A stretch of 64,000 nucleotides of DNA from Minicystis rosea. Lineage in GTDB: Bacteria; Myxococcota_A; Polyangia; Polyangiales; Polyangiaceae. Positions 53,090-60,242 of this stretch are shown piece after piece. A program made the position numbers and the translations under genes. The stretch is taken from the NCBI GenBank assembly GCA_001931535.1, contig CP016211.1, forward strand, positions 12,632,377 through 12,696,376, written 5' to 3'. Numbering within the stretch: position 1 is the first letter of the stretch; each line of letters begins with the position of its first letter. Below the pieces are notes generated by a model that worked only from the letters and a program-made list of their open reading frames with translations, made no database searches and was not told where the DNA came from.

Positions 53090-54406
53090 CTACCCGGAGG
53101 TAGCCGGATGCACAGCGCCATCGATCACATCCTGCTCAAAACCAGCGATGTCGAGCAGGTCAGCCCTCTCCTGTTTCGCGAGCCAGATGAAGAAACCACG
53201 ATCGACGACGCTCAAGCGTCTATTCGTCTCGTCGTAGTCCAGAACGATGGGCTTGATGTCCTTCTTACTCTGAAGCGCTGCAACCGATTGGAGCGCGATG
53301 GTGAGATTTCCAAGGTTGAGTTTGTCGCCCACCGGATGATGCTGCTGGAGCAACTTGCGAATCTGAGGGTACGTCAAGCCGCGCTGCAATTCCTTCGGCT
53401 CGGAAGTCAGCACCGGATACAGGAGCCAGCGATACATCTTGAGGTCACTGTCCTGAAACCCGTCAGAGAATTGCCGGATAAAAGACCGATACCTGGCGTT
53501 TTGTTCCGCTACAATCTTCGAGACGAGGGTCCCAACATCGACCTTCTCGCCGACAATGCGGGGAGCGACTTGAGTCTCGAACACGTTCTCCGTTCGGCAC
53601 ACTCGTCGACAAGCCTCTTGAACGATGTACACGCTGGAGTATGCCTCACCGAGAAGGCGGTACTTGAGTTGCTCCGCGAAGGTCACGTTCAGCAGGCCCG
53701 CGCCTTTGTCGATGACTTCAAGCAGTTCGTCGGAAGTCCAACGGTCGGCGTCTACGGCCACAATTCGGCCTGTCAGGTCGCCATTGTAGACGACCAATCG
53801 GTTCTCTTCCAGCCATACTCCGATAACGATAAAGCACAACTTTGAGGCTTCGTGAAAGGCCTTCAGGGCAACCGCAAAATCCTTCTGGGTGTCGGCTTGC
53901 AAGTAATGAAAATCTTCGAGAACGATATACTTCTTAAAACCAATCGAACTCAGGGCCGCGATGATATCGTTTACGTCGCTCGGATCGAGTTCCATCGGTG
54001 CGGTGACGGTTTCATGAGCCGCACCTGCCTCAGCCTCTCCGCCCACCGTTCCGCCCGCGCCGAGGAACTTCGCCGAGAAGTTGGCGACCAGCTTGGCCTT
54101 CCCACTGGTCGTCTTCTTAGTTGACTGCGTCACCTGAAAGCCGGCGCGCTTAAGAATGGCCTCATGAAGAACACCAAGATCCCATTTGTTGGAGCACTGA
54201 ACGATGATGTAGTCTCCATCGTCCAGACAGTGTTTCCTCAGAGAGGTCTTTCCTTGCTTGGAACTTCCGTAGATGACGATGTGTTTGTCTCGTGTCAGGT
54301 TTTCGATTAACCTCTCGTCGGCATTGGGCCGAGATACATAGTTGAGCGGGAGATCACGAGTGATGCCGTAAACCTCGTCCGTCGTGTACTTCTTCATCTG
54401 TGTCAT
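53090..54406 (-). CDS. P-loop NTPase (STAND/AAA-like ATPase)
   Basis: 438 residues. Walker A GSSKQGKTS (47-55) and Walker B YIVLEDFHYL (about 160-169). A Gly/Ala-rich loop (FLGAGGTVGGEAEAGAA, 115-130) lies between. The helical part after the ATPase core (RWTSDELLEVIDKGAGLLN) resembles AAA/STAND NTPases in which nucleotide binding triggers oligomerisation. No effector domain is recognised in the last 180 residues. I start at ATG 54406 (MTQMKKYTTDEV), with GTGGAG 7 bases upstream. Lower GC than the host. Sole gene of its cassette. Confidence 0.8.
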   Translation of the reverse strand: MTQMKKYTTDEVYGITRDLPLNYVSRPNADERLIENLTRDKHIVIYGSSKQGKTSLRKHCLDDGDYIIVQCSNKWDLGVLHEAILKRAGFQVTQSTKKTTSGKAKLVANFSAKFLGAGGTVGGEAEAGAAHETVTAPMELDPSDVNDIIAALSSIGFKKYIVLEDFHYLQADTQKDFAVALKAFHEASKLCFIVIGVWLEENRLVVYNGDLTGRIVAVDADRWTSDELLEVIDKGAGLLNVTFAEQLKYRLLGEAYSSVYIVQEACRRVCRTENVFETQVAPRIVGEKVDVGTLVSKIVAEQNARYRSFIRQFSDGFQDSDLKMYRWLLYPVLTSEPKELQRGLTYPQIRKLLQQHHPVGDKLNLGNLTIALQSVAALQSKKDIKPIVLDYDETNRRLSVVDRGFFIWLAKQERADLLDIAGFEQDVIDGAVHPATSG

Positions 54407-54525
54407 CGAAAACTCCACGAGTGACACCTGTCACACGGGTCCTGCGGGATGTTGATCGTGCCGTGGCGCTGCGGGCCGCGTCAATGACGGCGTACGCATG
54501 TGCGCCGTGCGCCGCGTCCGCGCTC

Positions 54526-54606
54526 GCCCAACGGCTTCGGCCTCACCCGCGGGGTGCCGAGCGGAGCGAGGCTCCGCGCACCGTCAGGTGCAGGCCGTTG
54601 CTAGGC
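54526..54606 (-). other. attC site D
   Basis: GCCCAAC (54526-54532) is the crossover box (GTTGGGC on the minus strand). The opposite box is degenerate, GTTGCTAGGC (54597-54606). Between them CGGCCTCACC pairs with GGTGCAGGCCG with one bulged base, then GGTGC/GCACC, then GCGGAGC/GCTCCGC. An 81-nt hairpin lying 58 bases 3' of the HNH gene stop. Degenerate second boxes are usual in attC sites. Confidence 0.65.
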
Positions 54607-54664
54607 CCGGCCTGCTATCGCGCCCGTTGCAACGTGCTAGAACGAAGTTCGAGTGTGTCAGGAG

Positions 54665-55552
54665 TTAGAACCACTTTTCCACGAGGTTGCGCGTCGATGC
54701 ACTTCGGCCACTCTTACGCCGATTGCATTCTGCGCATAGGAGTTGAAGATTTGAGGCGTCGTTGACCCCGCCTTGCGCAAGCGGCACCATGTGGTCGTAG
54801 TTGTCGTCATTCTGCAACGTAACAAGGTTGCTCAGATCCTTATTACAAAGAACGCACCGGCCCCGATCTCGGAAGTACACGGCTTCCTTTGTCCAATTGG
54901 GAATGTGATCGCGAACCAAGACGCCGTTCCGAGCAAATAGATGCCGGTATTCTTCTTCCACGTCTGGCACACGTAGGTTGGACACGATAAAGGACACGTG
55001 CCTGTGCAGAGCCATGAGGAGATCCCGGTTCATGAAAGCCAAGAAGAAGACTTCGTCAGTGAGCCGTTCATACAGTAGGCCACGCGGCCCTTCCACGTAT
55101 CGCTGACCGTCGAGCACGTCAAAAGAACCAAGGTCGTCGTAATACTCCCGAAAATGGTCGACGTCGGCGTCCTTCAGCTTGACGCCGTTCTCGGTAGACC
55201 ATTTCTCGAATGGGACATGGGGGATCCCCTGCTCAACGAGCTGTTCCTCGACCGGTGTGGCAGTGGGCTTGAAACCATATGGCGCTTGCTTCCATTTCAA
55301 GACGTGCGAGTTCACCTCCTCGGGAAGTTGCTCCCACTCGACGTGCAAGATCATGAAAAGAATGAAGTCGTGCAGAATCGTCCACTTAGAAAAGCCGCGA
55401 AGCAGCCTCGGATAGTTGTCGTCGCCGTAGAATTCGTTGAGAGTCCTGAGGTAGTCGGCGGTATCATCAGTGAGGATATGGAAGATCACCTGCGCATACC
55501 AATAGGTGTCATGGTAGCGCATTTGGAGCAGGTCTGAAGGAAACCGGGTCAT
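54665..55552 (-). CDS. HNH endonuclease
   Basis: 295 residues. The C-terminal HNH/zinc-knuckle domain is complete: Cys233 and Cys236 (GRCVLCNKDL), Asp253-His254 (NYDHMVPLAQGG), Asn268 (NDASNLQLLC), Cys273 and Cys276 (CAECNRRKSGR). It should cut DNA with a metal ion. The first about 215 residues are a helical domain of unknown fold, with many aromatic residues, that may sense or position the target. It starts 23 bases after the stop of the small basic protein gene and probably shares its cassette and transcript. Confidence 0.82.
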   Translation of the reverse strand: MTRFPSDLLQMRYHDTYWYAQVIFHILTDDTADYLRTLNEFYGDDNYPRLLRGFSKWTILHDFILFMILHVEWEQLPEEVNSHVLKWKQAPYGFKPTATPVEEQLVEQGIPHVPFEKWSTENGVKLKDADVDHFREYYDDLGSFDVLDGQRYVEGPRGLLYERLTDEVFFLAFMNRDLLMALHRHVSFIVSNLRVPDVEEEYRHLFARNGVLVRDHIPNWTKEAVYFRDRGRCVLCNKDLSNLVTLQNDDNYDHMVPLAQGGVNDASNLQLLCAECNRRKSGRSASTRNLVEKWF

Positions 55553-55575
55553 GGTTGGTCGTCACCAGTTCATCG

Positions 55576-55887
55576 CTATCGGGCTACGGTGCCGCGTCGC
55601 AGCTCCTGGGGTGTAAGAGGAGCGGACGGCCTCGGGCGTCGAGCGGCGCTGATCGGTACAACATTTGCCGGAGCGTGGACACGCCAGACCGTACGTGCTT
55701 GGCGGGCTCCCGACTCGAAACGTTGAAGGAACCCCAGCACGGCGGAACTTCCCCGCCGCCCGGTCGAAGAGTTCTCATAACTGACGCTTCGTGCTCGGAC
55801 AGCAACCACTTTGACTGCAGCACGGTCACTCTTGCGAATCCACACTTCGCCCTCCTGTGGTCTTCGTTGCCTCTGTCGACGTGCCAT
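55576..55887 (-). CDS. Small basic protein, possible nucleic-acid binding
   Basis: 103 residues, ATG at 55887 (MARRQRQRRPQEGEVWIRKS). A compact beta-type core follows (VKVVAVRARSVSYENSSTG, then AVLGFLQRFE), resembling small SH3/KOW-like proteins seen near phage and plasmid genes, then a Pro/Arg-rich tail. The family is not identified. It lies directly upstream of the HNH gene; both are in one cassette. Confidence 0.6.
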   Translation of the reverse strand: MARRQRQRRPQEGEVWIRKSDRAAVKVVAVRARSVSYENSSTGRRGSSAVLGFLQRFESGARQARTVWRVHAPANVVPISAARRPRPSAPLTPQELRRGTVAR

Positions 55888-55987
55888 GACGCGATCATCA
55901 CCTGGTTCGGGCGCTGATGCTACCACCATCTCCACCCATGCCCGAGAGCAACTGTGTGACATGCTCATACATCACCACGCCGTTCGT

Positions 55988-56042
55988 GCCTAACGACTGG
56001 GCTTGTGCTGCGGTGCGCCGCCAGCACCAAGCCTTGTTAGGC
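55988..56042 (-). other. attC site C
   Basis: The clearest of the four: GCCTAAC (55988-55994) and GTTAGGC (56036-56042) are canonical boxes. GGCTTG (56000-56005) pairs with CAAGCC (56028-56033) and TGCTG with CAGCA around an 11-nt loop, with an extrahelical C at 56027, the expected feature. 55 nt, 15 bases 3' of the stop of the gene at 56058. Confidence 0.9.
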
Positions 56043-56057
56043 GCCGCCCTCCACGCC

Positions 56058-56693
56058 TTACCGCTCGACACCAAAGTTCGGCTCCCACGTCCCAGTGCAC
56101 TGATCTTGATTCCACGGAATGTCGATCCACAGCCAAGGCGCAGCGTCAGCACTGGCTGCGCGCAGTCGCCGTAGATTCTCCACGATGTCGTCGTGATTGC
56201 CGGGCGCAGTCGACCCAAAAACCATCACCTTTGCTTCGGCTCGAACCGCCGCCAGCTTCGACGCATCGTAGAGGACCCGTTCGAGGTTGTTGGTTGGCGA
56301 GGTGGCGTGCCCCCATTCCGACTCAAGACCGAGGCGCACGCGATGCACCCAACCAAACTTCCCCTGCTGGATCACGGCCGGCATGGGAGCGACATATACA
56401 TGGGTGAGGTCAAGCAGAAACTCCGAAGGACTGCGCGCGGCTGGCGCGAGGGTACCGAGTCTCCTACCAGTGAAGCGCGACTGCCATGGTGCAGATGCCT
56501 GCTGTTCGTGAGCGCGGGTGACGAGGTTGTAGGCAGCGGCTGCCGTGAACCAGTCGAGCACGTAGTCGGTCCACTGCCGGTTGTCGAACATCGCACCGAA
56601 GACGTCGGCGTTTTCTACGATGTCCCCCTTGAATGCGTCGCCGCACCTCATAAGTTCATCGTAGTCATAGGTCGAGAACTGGAACCGCTTCAT
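56058..56693 (-). CDS. Hypothetical cassette protein, nuclease-like motif possible
   Basis: 211 residues, ATG at 56693 (MKRFQFSTYDYDELMRCGDA) behind AGGGAGAGG. Residues about 120-160 read LGLESEWGHA ... LYDASKLAAVRAEAKVMVFG: acidic residues (E124, E126, D143) and lysines (K146, K155) in a beta-alpha-beta pattern that could be a PD-(D/E)xK-like nuclease core. This is tentative; no family is recognised. It ends 15 bases before attC site C and follows the zinc-ribbon gene after 16 bases. Confidence 0.6.
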   Translation of the reverse strand: MKRFQFSTYDYDELMRCGDAFKGDIVENADVFGAMFDNRQWTDYVLDWFTAAAAYNLVTRAHEQQASAPWQSRFTGRRLGTLAPAARSPSEFLLDLTHVYVAPMPAVIQQGKFGWVHRVRLGLESEWGHATSPTNNLERVLYDASKLAAVRAEAKVMVFGSTAPGNHDDIVENLRRLRAASADAAPWLWIDIPWNQDQCTGTWEPNFGVER

Positions 56694-56709
56694 CGTATGC
56701 TGCCTCTCC

Positions 56710-56949
56710 CTACGGGGGCGACGCTGCGTGGCCTGCTCGGCAGGGTTGGACCCCTGTAACGGGCAGCCCGCATTTCTCGCAGAAGTGCCGCCTATTTCGT
56801 CCGAGATTCTCACAGCGATCCTGTTGACGTTGTTGGGAACCTTGCGATCGCGTGTTCTCGCACCACGCGAACTCGCCGCGCTGGGTGATCGAGCCCCCAC
56901 AGTCGCGACAGTAGCTTGACCCGGCATTTACGGCAGCAGTGGTAGCCAT
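56710..56949 (-). CDS. Small double zinc-ribbon protein
   Basis: 79 residues, ATG at 56949 with a GGAGG 12 bases upstream. Two CxxC pairs: SSYCRDCGGSITQRGEF and RRHFCEKCGLPVTG, one near each end, so a four-Cys zinc site is plausible. The first about 15 residues are Ala/Thr-rich. Directly upstream of the unknown gene at 56693 and probably co-transcribed; may serve as a nucleic-acid or protein adaptor. First gene of the array if the edge is at 57000. Confidence 0.6.
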   Translation of the reverse strand: MATTAAVNAGSSYCRDCGGSITQRGEFAWCENTRSQGSQQRQQDRCENLGRNRRHFCEKCGLPVTGVQPCRAGHAASPP

Positions 56950-57402
56950 ATCTTGTGATGCCTCCGTTTCGTTACGCCGTCATGGTCTCGCGCGCCTAAG
57001 GCATGATCTCCCGCAAACCGTCGCTACCCTAAACTCACTAGTCGGCCCTACCCAATCACCCCCGCTCTCGCTCAGTCGGCCTGCCGAACGTTGCTCACAA
57101 ATCCGCGATGCTCTCCAAACCGCTGCCACCTTGCAAGTCCAAACCGCTCCCCTTCGCTCACGCCGGTCCGTCTAACACCTCGCCTCACCGATATCCGACT
57201 CGCCCCCACCAACTCCCAGCCCCAGCCTGCCACCTCCCGACGCGCCGCGCCGCACTCATACCTCGCCACAATCGCTCCTCAACCCATCCCAGCGGACCTC
57301 CCCATCTCCATCTCGCGCTCCACCCCCGCTCCCCACTCACCCCTTCCACCCCGCCCCCACCCATCCTATCCTTCCCCCTTTCCCCTCCAACCAGGACTCC
57401 CC
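56950..57402. other. Array edge and G-poor tract
   Basis: 453 bases. The cassette core TTAGGC (minus strand) ends at 56999. From about 57140 to 57400 the plus strand is almost free of G and consists of long C/T/A runs with many CCC and TCC blocks. No gene with family character. The plus-strand frame across it is a Pro/Ser-rich shadow. Confidence 0.5.
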
Positions 57403-57969
57403 ATGGGCCGCCCTTTCCCCACCTTCGGAAGCGACGCACTCGACCGCAAGTGCCTGTTCATCGGCGAGGATCACGCCGACGGCGCGGATCGCCTTCACCT
57501 CGCGTGGAAGCTGATGTGGATCCACGGCCTCGTCGACGCGATCTTCATCGAGTACTACGACATCGGAAAGGGGCCGGTGAGCGCAGGAGCCGGCGGGATC
57601 CTATCCGACCTCACGGAAGCGAAGTTCGTTTGGTCGCCGACGATCAACGTCGAGGTCGCGCAGCTCAAGTACCAGTGTGATCGCTACGGAATCCGGCTCG
57701 AGGGGTGGAACATCCCGAACATCGACAACGATCCCATGAAGCGCCAGTTCAAGCCGTGGAACCAGAAGGCTGCCGCCAAGCTGCTTCAGCGTGTCACCGA
57801 GCTCGGCGTCCAGCGGTACATCATCCTGGGTGGGTTCAAGCACGGGGCTTGGTTCAAGAGCATCAAAGTCTATTTCAAGGACCTTCCCTGCTTCAAGAAG
57901 AGCGGTGAGGAGTTCCTCGAATACGACATCCTCGGCGAGTTCAAGCTGGGCGTTCCCAAATGGATCTGA
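57403..57969 (+). CDS. ChaN/EreA-like (TIKI superfamily) protein
   Basis: 188 residues. ATG at 57403 follows an AGGA. The early strand CLFIGEDHADGADRLH (GEDH at 21-24) and VDAIFIEYYD (Glu50) match the GExH...E pattern of the EreA/ChaN/TIKI fold. The later strand YIILGGFKHGAWF supplies the second conserved His. Members are hydrolases or heme-binding proteins and toxin domains. No signal peptide. A Lys-rich C-terminus. Function uncertain. Confidence 0.55.
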   Translation: MGRPFPTFGSDALDRKCLFIGEDHADGADRLHLAWKLMWIHGLVDAIFIEYYDIGKGPVSAGAGGILSDLTEAKFVWSPTINVEVAQLKYQCDRYGIRLEGWNIPNIDNDPMKRQFKPWNQKAAAKLLQRVTELGVQRYIILGGFKHGAWFKSIKVYFKDLPCFKKSGEEFLEYDILGEFKLGVPKWI

Positions 57970-58049
57970 GCCGGGCTCCACGCGTGAGCTTTCCAGCACG
58001 CTGCCCCCGCCCCCCGCGAGGCCTCCTCATCAAGCCCCCATCCACGTGC

Positions 58050-58613
58050 TCAATTGCAACCTGGGATGTGGATGTCGACATCGAACACGGCCCCGGCCGT
58101 GAGCTCCGTCTCGCTCATCGGCCTTGAGCCTTTGGCCTCGCCGCGGATGCGCATGGAGGGGGCGACCACGTAGGGTTTGAGGTCCACGTCGGAGCTCACG
58201 TCGAGATCGATTCGGTTTTGGCCTTTGGGCACGGAATCGATGCGGGCGATTTCTACGGAGTCCTGGCCGTCGGCTTCGACGGTGAAGGAGAGGGAGTCGA
58301 GGAAATCGAAGTTGCCGTCGGCGGGGGCGGTGATGACGAGGCCGAAGGCGGTGAGGTGCACCGAGTCGACTTGATCTTTGGTGACGCCTTGGTTGGCGAA
58401 GCTCTGGCTGAAATCGATCTTGTCGAATCCGGCGAAGCCGAGGGCGTTTGCGAGGACGGTGTCCAGGACCGTGGCGGCGGGGATGGTGACCTTGCCCGTC
58501 ACGGAGACGTCGAAGTTGTCGAGGCTGTCGCAGGTGATGGCCGTCATCAGGGCCATCGCGGGCACGACTTTGCGGAGCACGGCGGCGACACGAGAGGTGA
58601 GGGAGGCGAGCAT
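58050..58613 (-). CDS. Secreted hypothetical protein
   Basis: 187 residues, ATG at 58613 (MLASLTSRVAAVLRKVVPAM) with hydrophobic start and AIT-Cys that could be an atypical lipobox. The rest is beta-rich (VTGKVTIPAATVLDTVLANA, SVHLTAFGLVITAPADGNFD, RIDLDVSSDVDLKPYVVAP) and resembles periplasmic beta-sandwich proteins, unassigned. The open frame extends to 58706; that part is not signal-like. Confidence 0.6.
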   Translation of the reverse strand: MLASLTSRVAAVLRKVVPAMALMTAITCDSLDNFDVSVTGKVTIPAATVLDTVLANALGFAGFDKIDFSQSFANQGVTKDQVDSVHLTAFGLVITAPADGNFDFLDSLSFTVEADGQDSVEIARIDSVPKGQNRIDLDVSSDVDLKPYVVAPSMRIRGEAKGSRPMSETELTAGAVFDVDIHIPGCN

Positions 58614-58742
58614 CCCCTCAGGGTACACGGCTCGATCGAAATGGGGAGCGTCGGACGAACGAGGTTGCGAGATGTGACCGCGCACCGGGGATGGTCGGAC
58701 AACCACCTGTCCGGCCCTGACGCCGGGAGATAGGGAAAGCCC

Positions 58743-59939
58743 CTATTGCCGCTCTCGTCTGCGGGCGCGCGAAAGGCCGAGCACGGCCAGCATCGGGAGG
58801 AGACCGCAGCCAAAGTGCCCTGCGCTCGATGGTGCTATCGCGCAACCTGCTGGGGCTCGGGCATCCGGATTGGCATCGATCGAAGCTGCACCCCTATCGG
58901 AAGCAGGTATGCACGTGTCCGCGCCGGCCAACGTGCGGCACGTCCACCCGGGAGCGCAGGTCGTGCAATCGAGGCTCGTGCAGCGGAAGCGGTCTTCGAT
59001 GGGACGGCAGGCGAGGGGTGATGCGCATTCCGTGTCTGCGCGACAGTCGTCGCCGAGCTCGGCGATGCCGGCGGTGGGCTCCGTCATCCAGAAGGGAGAG
59101 GGCGCGTCGAGCGAGGCGAGGGCGAGGCTCGTTTCGCGGCGGATCCAGGCAGCGTGGGCAGCGAGGCCGTTGTAAACCATGTTGGCGCAGATCCTGGGAT
59201 TGCCGCGCGACATGACGCCGAAGGTCCGGCCGGCGATGTCGAGGGCCGGTCCTCCCGAGTCGCCGGCGCAGGGGCCTTCTCCAGAGGTCCAGTCGCGTGC
59301 GTCGGTCCGGAGGACGCCGTGGGCGTTGAGTGTGGGGCCCACCTGGGTCACGGGCACGCCGCTCTGCTGATGTCGAGTCCCGAGGCCACGGTGGGTCCCG
59401 CCTTGGGTGGCGCCATAACCCACGGCAGTGAAGGTCTCTCCTACGATGGGGCCGAGATCGAGGCGCGGCTCGATGGGAATCGTGCCCCATAGGGGCTCGC
59501 GCAAACGGAGCAGGGAGAGGTCCACACCACAGTTGATTTGTCCGACGGTGTCGGGTGGGAGGAGCACGGCGTCGACTTCGACGTTCGGACCGGCGGGAGA
59601 AAAGGTGGCGGCATTGCCCACGAGGAAGATGCTTGGATCGAGGGGCCGCCCCACCACTTGAGGATGGATGATGCCTTCGTTGGACAGGTACGGGGCGCAG
59701 CTCACCGATCCGGGGGTTGGCTCCGTGGTGCAGTGTGCGGCCGTGAGCACGAGGTTCGGCGCGATGAGCTGACCCGTGCACAGCTCACCATCGGTGGTCC
59801 GGAGGATGGCGACCACACTGGTGTGGATCTCGTCCACCGCACCTCGCGAGATGGCGCTGGCAGCGTCGCGGACCTCGGTCCCGCAGCCCGAGGTCGAGAG
59901 CAGCGAAGCGCAGAGGACGAGCGAGGGACGCAGGCGCAT
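58743..59939 (-). CDS. Trypsin-like serine protease lipoprotein with myxo-type C-terminal tail
   Basis: 398 residues. Signal peptide with lipobox STSGC (Cys19). The S1 catalytic triad is complete: His69 (LTAAHC), Asp140 (CGVDLSLLRL) and Ser228 (GPCAGDSGGPAL). After the protease domain a Cys-rich region (CTSLDCTTCAPGWTCRTLAG) leads to a C-terminal Gly-Cys-Gly, a hydrophobic helix (LLPMLAVLGL) and the basic end ARRRERQ. This resembles the myxobacterial C-terminal sorting signal for outer-membrane display, though the Cys and hydrophobic stretch are short. Secreted protease. Confidence 0.87.
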   Translation of the reverse strand: MRLRPSLVLCASLLSTSGCGTEVRDAASAISRGAVDEIHTSVVAILRTTDGELCTGQLIAPNLVLTAAHCTTEPTPGSVSCAPYLSNEGIIHPQVVGRPLDPSIFLVGNAATFSPAGPNVEVDAVLLPPDTVGQINCGVDLSLLRLREPLWGTIPIEPRLDLGPIVGETFTAVGYGATQGGTHRGLGTRHQQSGVPVTQVGPTLNAHGVLRTDARDWTSGEGPCAGDSGGPALDIAGRTFGVMSRGNPRICANMVYNGLAAHAAWIRRETSLALASLDAPSPFWMTEPTAGIAELGDDCRADTECASPLACRPIEDRFRCTSLDCTTCAPGWTCRTLAGADTCIPASDRGAASIDANPDARAPAGCAIAPSSAGHFGCGLLPMLAVLGLSRARRRERQ

Positions 59940-60242
59940 TCCGGTTCTCCGCGACGAGGCTGCATCGCAAGCGACATGCCGCCATCGGTGCCGGAAATAT
60001 CGATATTTCGTGAGCGCGCGGGCGACGGATCGGCATGGGTTGCGCGGTCCGCCATGGATCGTGAGGCCGGCGGACGGATCGACGCGCGCGGAGGGAGCGG
60101 CCTTGTTGCCCCGCCGAGCGGTGGAGGCTCGGGCCTCCATATCTGGAGGTCTAGGCCTCCATCCCAGAGATGCAATTGGCTGCATTTTTGCGGTGAATCG
60201 AGGACGGGCGTCGAGGTATGCGCCTTGCTCAGGGCGATGGCC
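59940..60242. promoter_or_regulatory. Divergent promoter region with a 16-bp palindrome
   Basis: 303 bases between the protease and the YHYH lipoprotein. It contains the perfect palindrome GAAATATCGATATTTC at 59994-60009, unusually AT-rich here, and hairpin-forming GGAGG/CCTCC repeats near 60135-60170. A regulator-binding site for one or both genes is likely. No open frame of family character. Confidence 0.5.

Larger units (their letters stand above)
50485..57000 (-). mobile_element. Integron gene-cassette array without integrase in view
   Basis: Seven minus-strand genes lie between or next to four attC-like sites, each placed immediately 3' of a gene stop. The inferred cassettes (minus orientation, cut inside G^TTRRRY) are 56999-55994 (zinc ribbon + unknown), 55993-54532 (small basic protein + HNH), 54531-53000 (P-loop ATPase), 52999-51334 (SIR2-like) and 51333 onward (coiled coil, no attC found). 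The first cassette starts TTAGGCGC at 56999-56992, matching the core box, but is preceded by C, not G. No tyrosine recombinase with integron signature is encoded in the window, so this is a CALIN-type cluster or the distal part of a larger array. Confidence 0.75.

Noticed and set aside
57060..57110. Possible attI next to the first cassette (CCGAACGTTGCTC)
   Set aside because: No simple core box arrangement and no integrase beside it; the string is a chance AACGTT palindrome.
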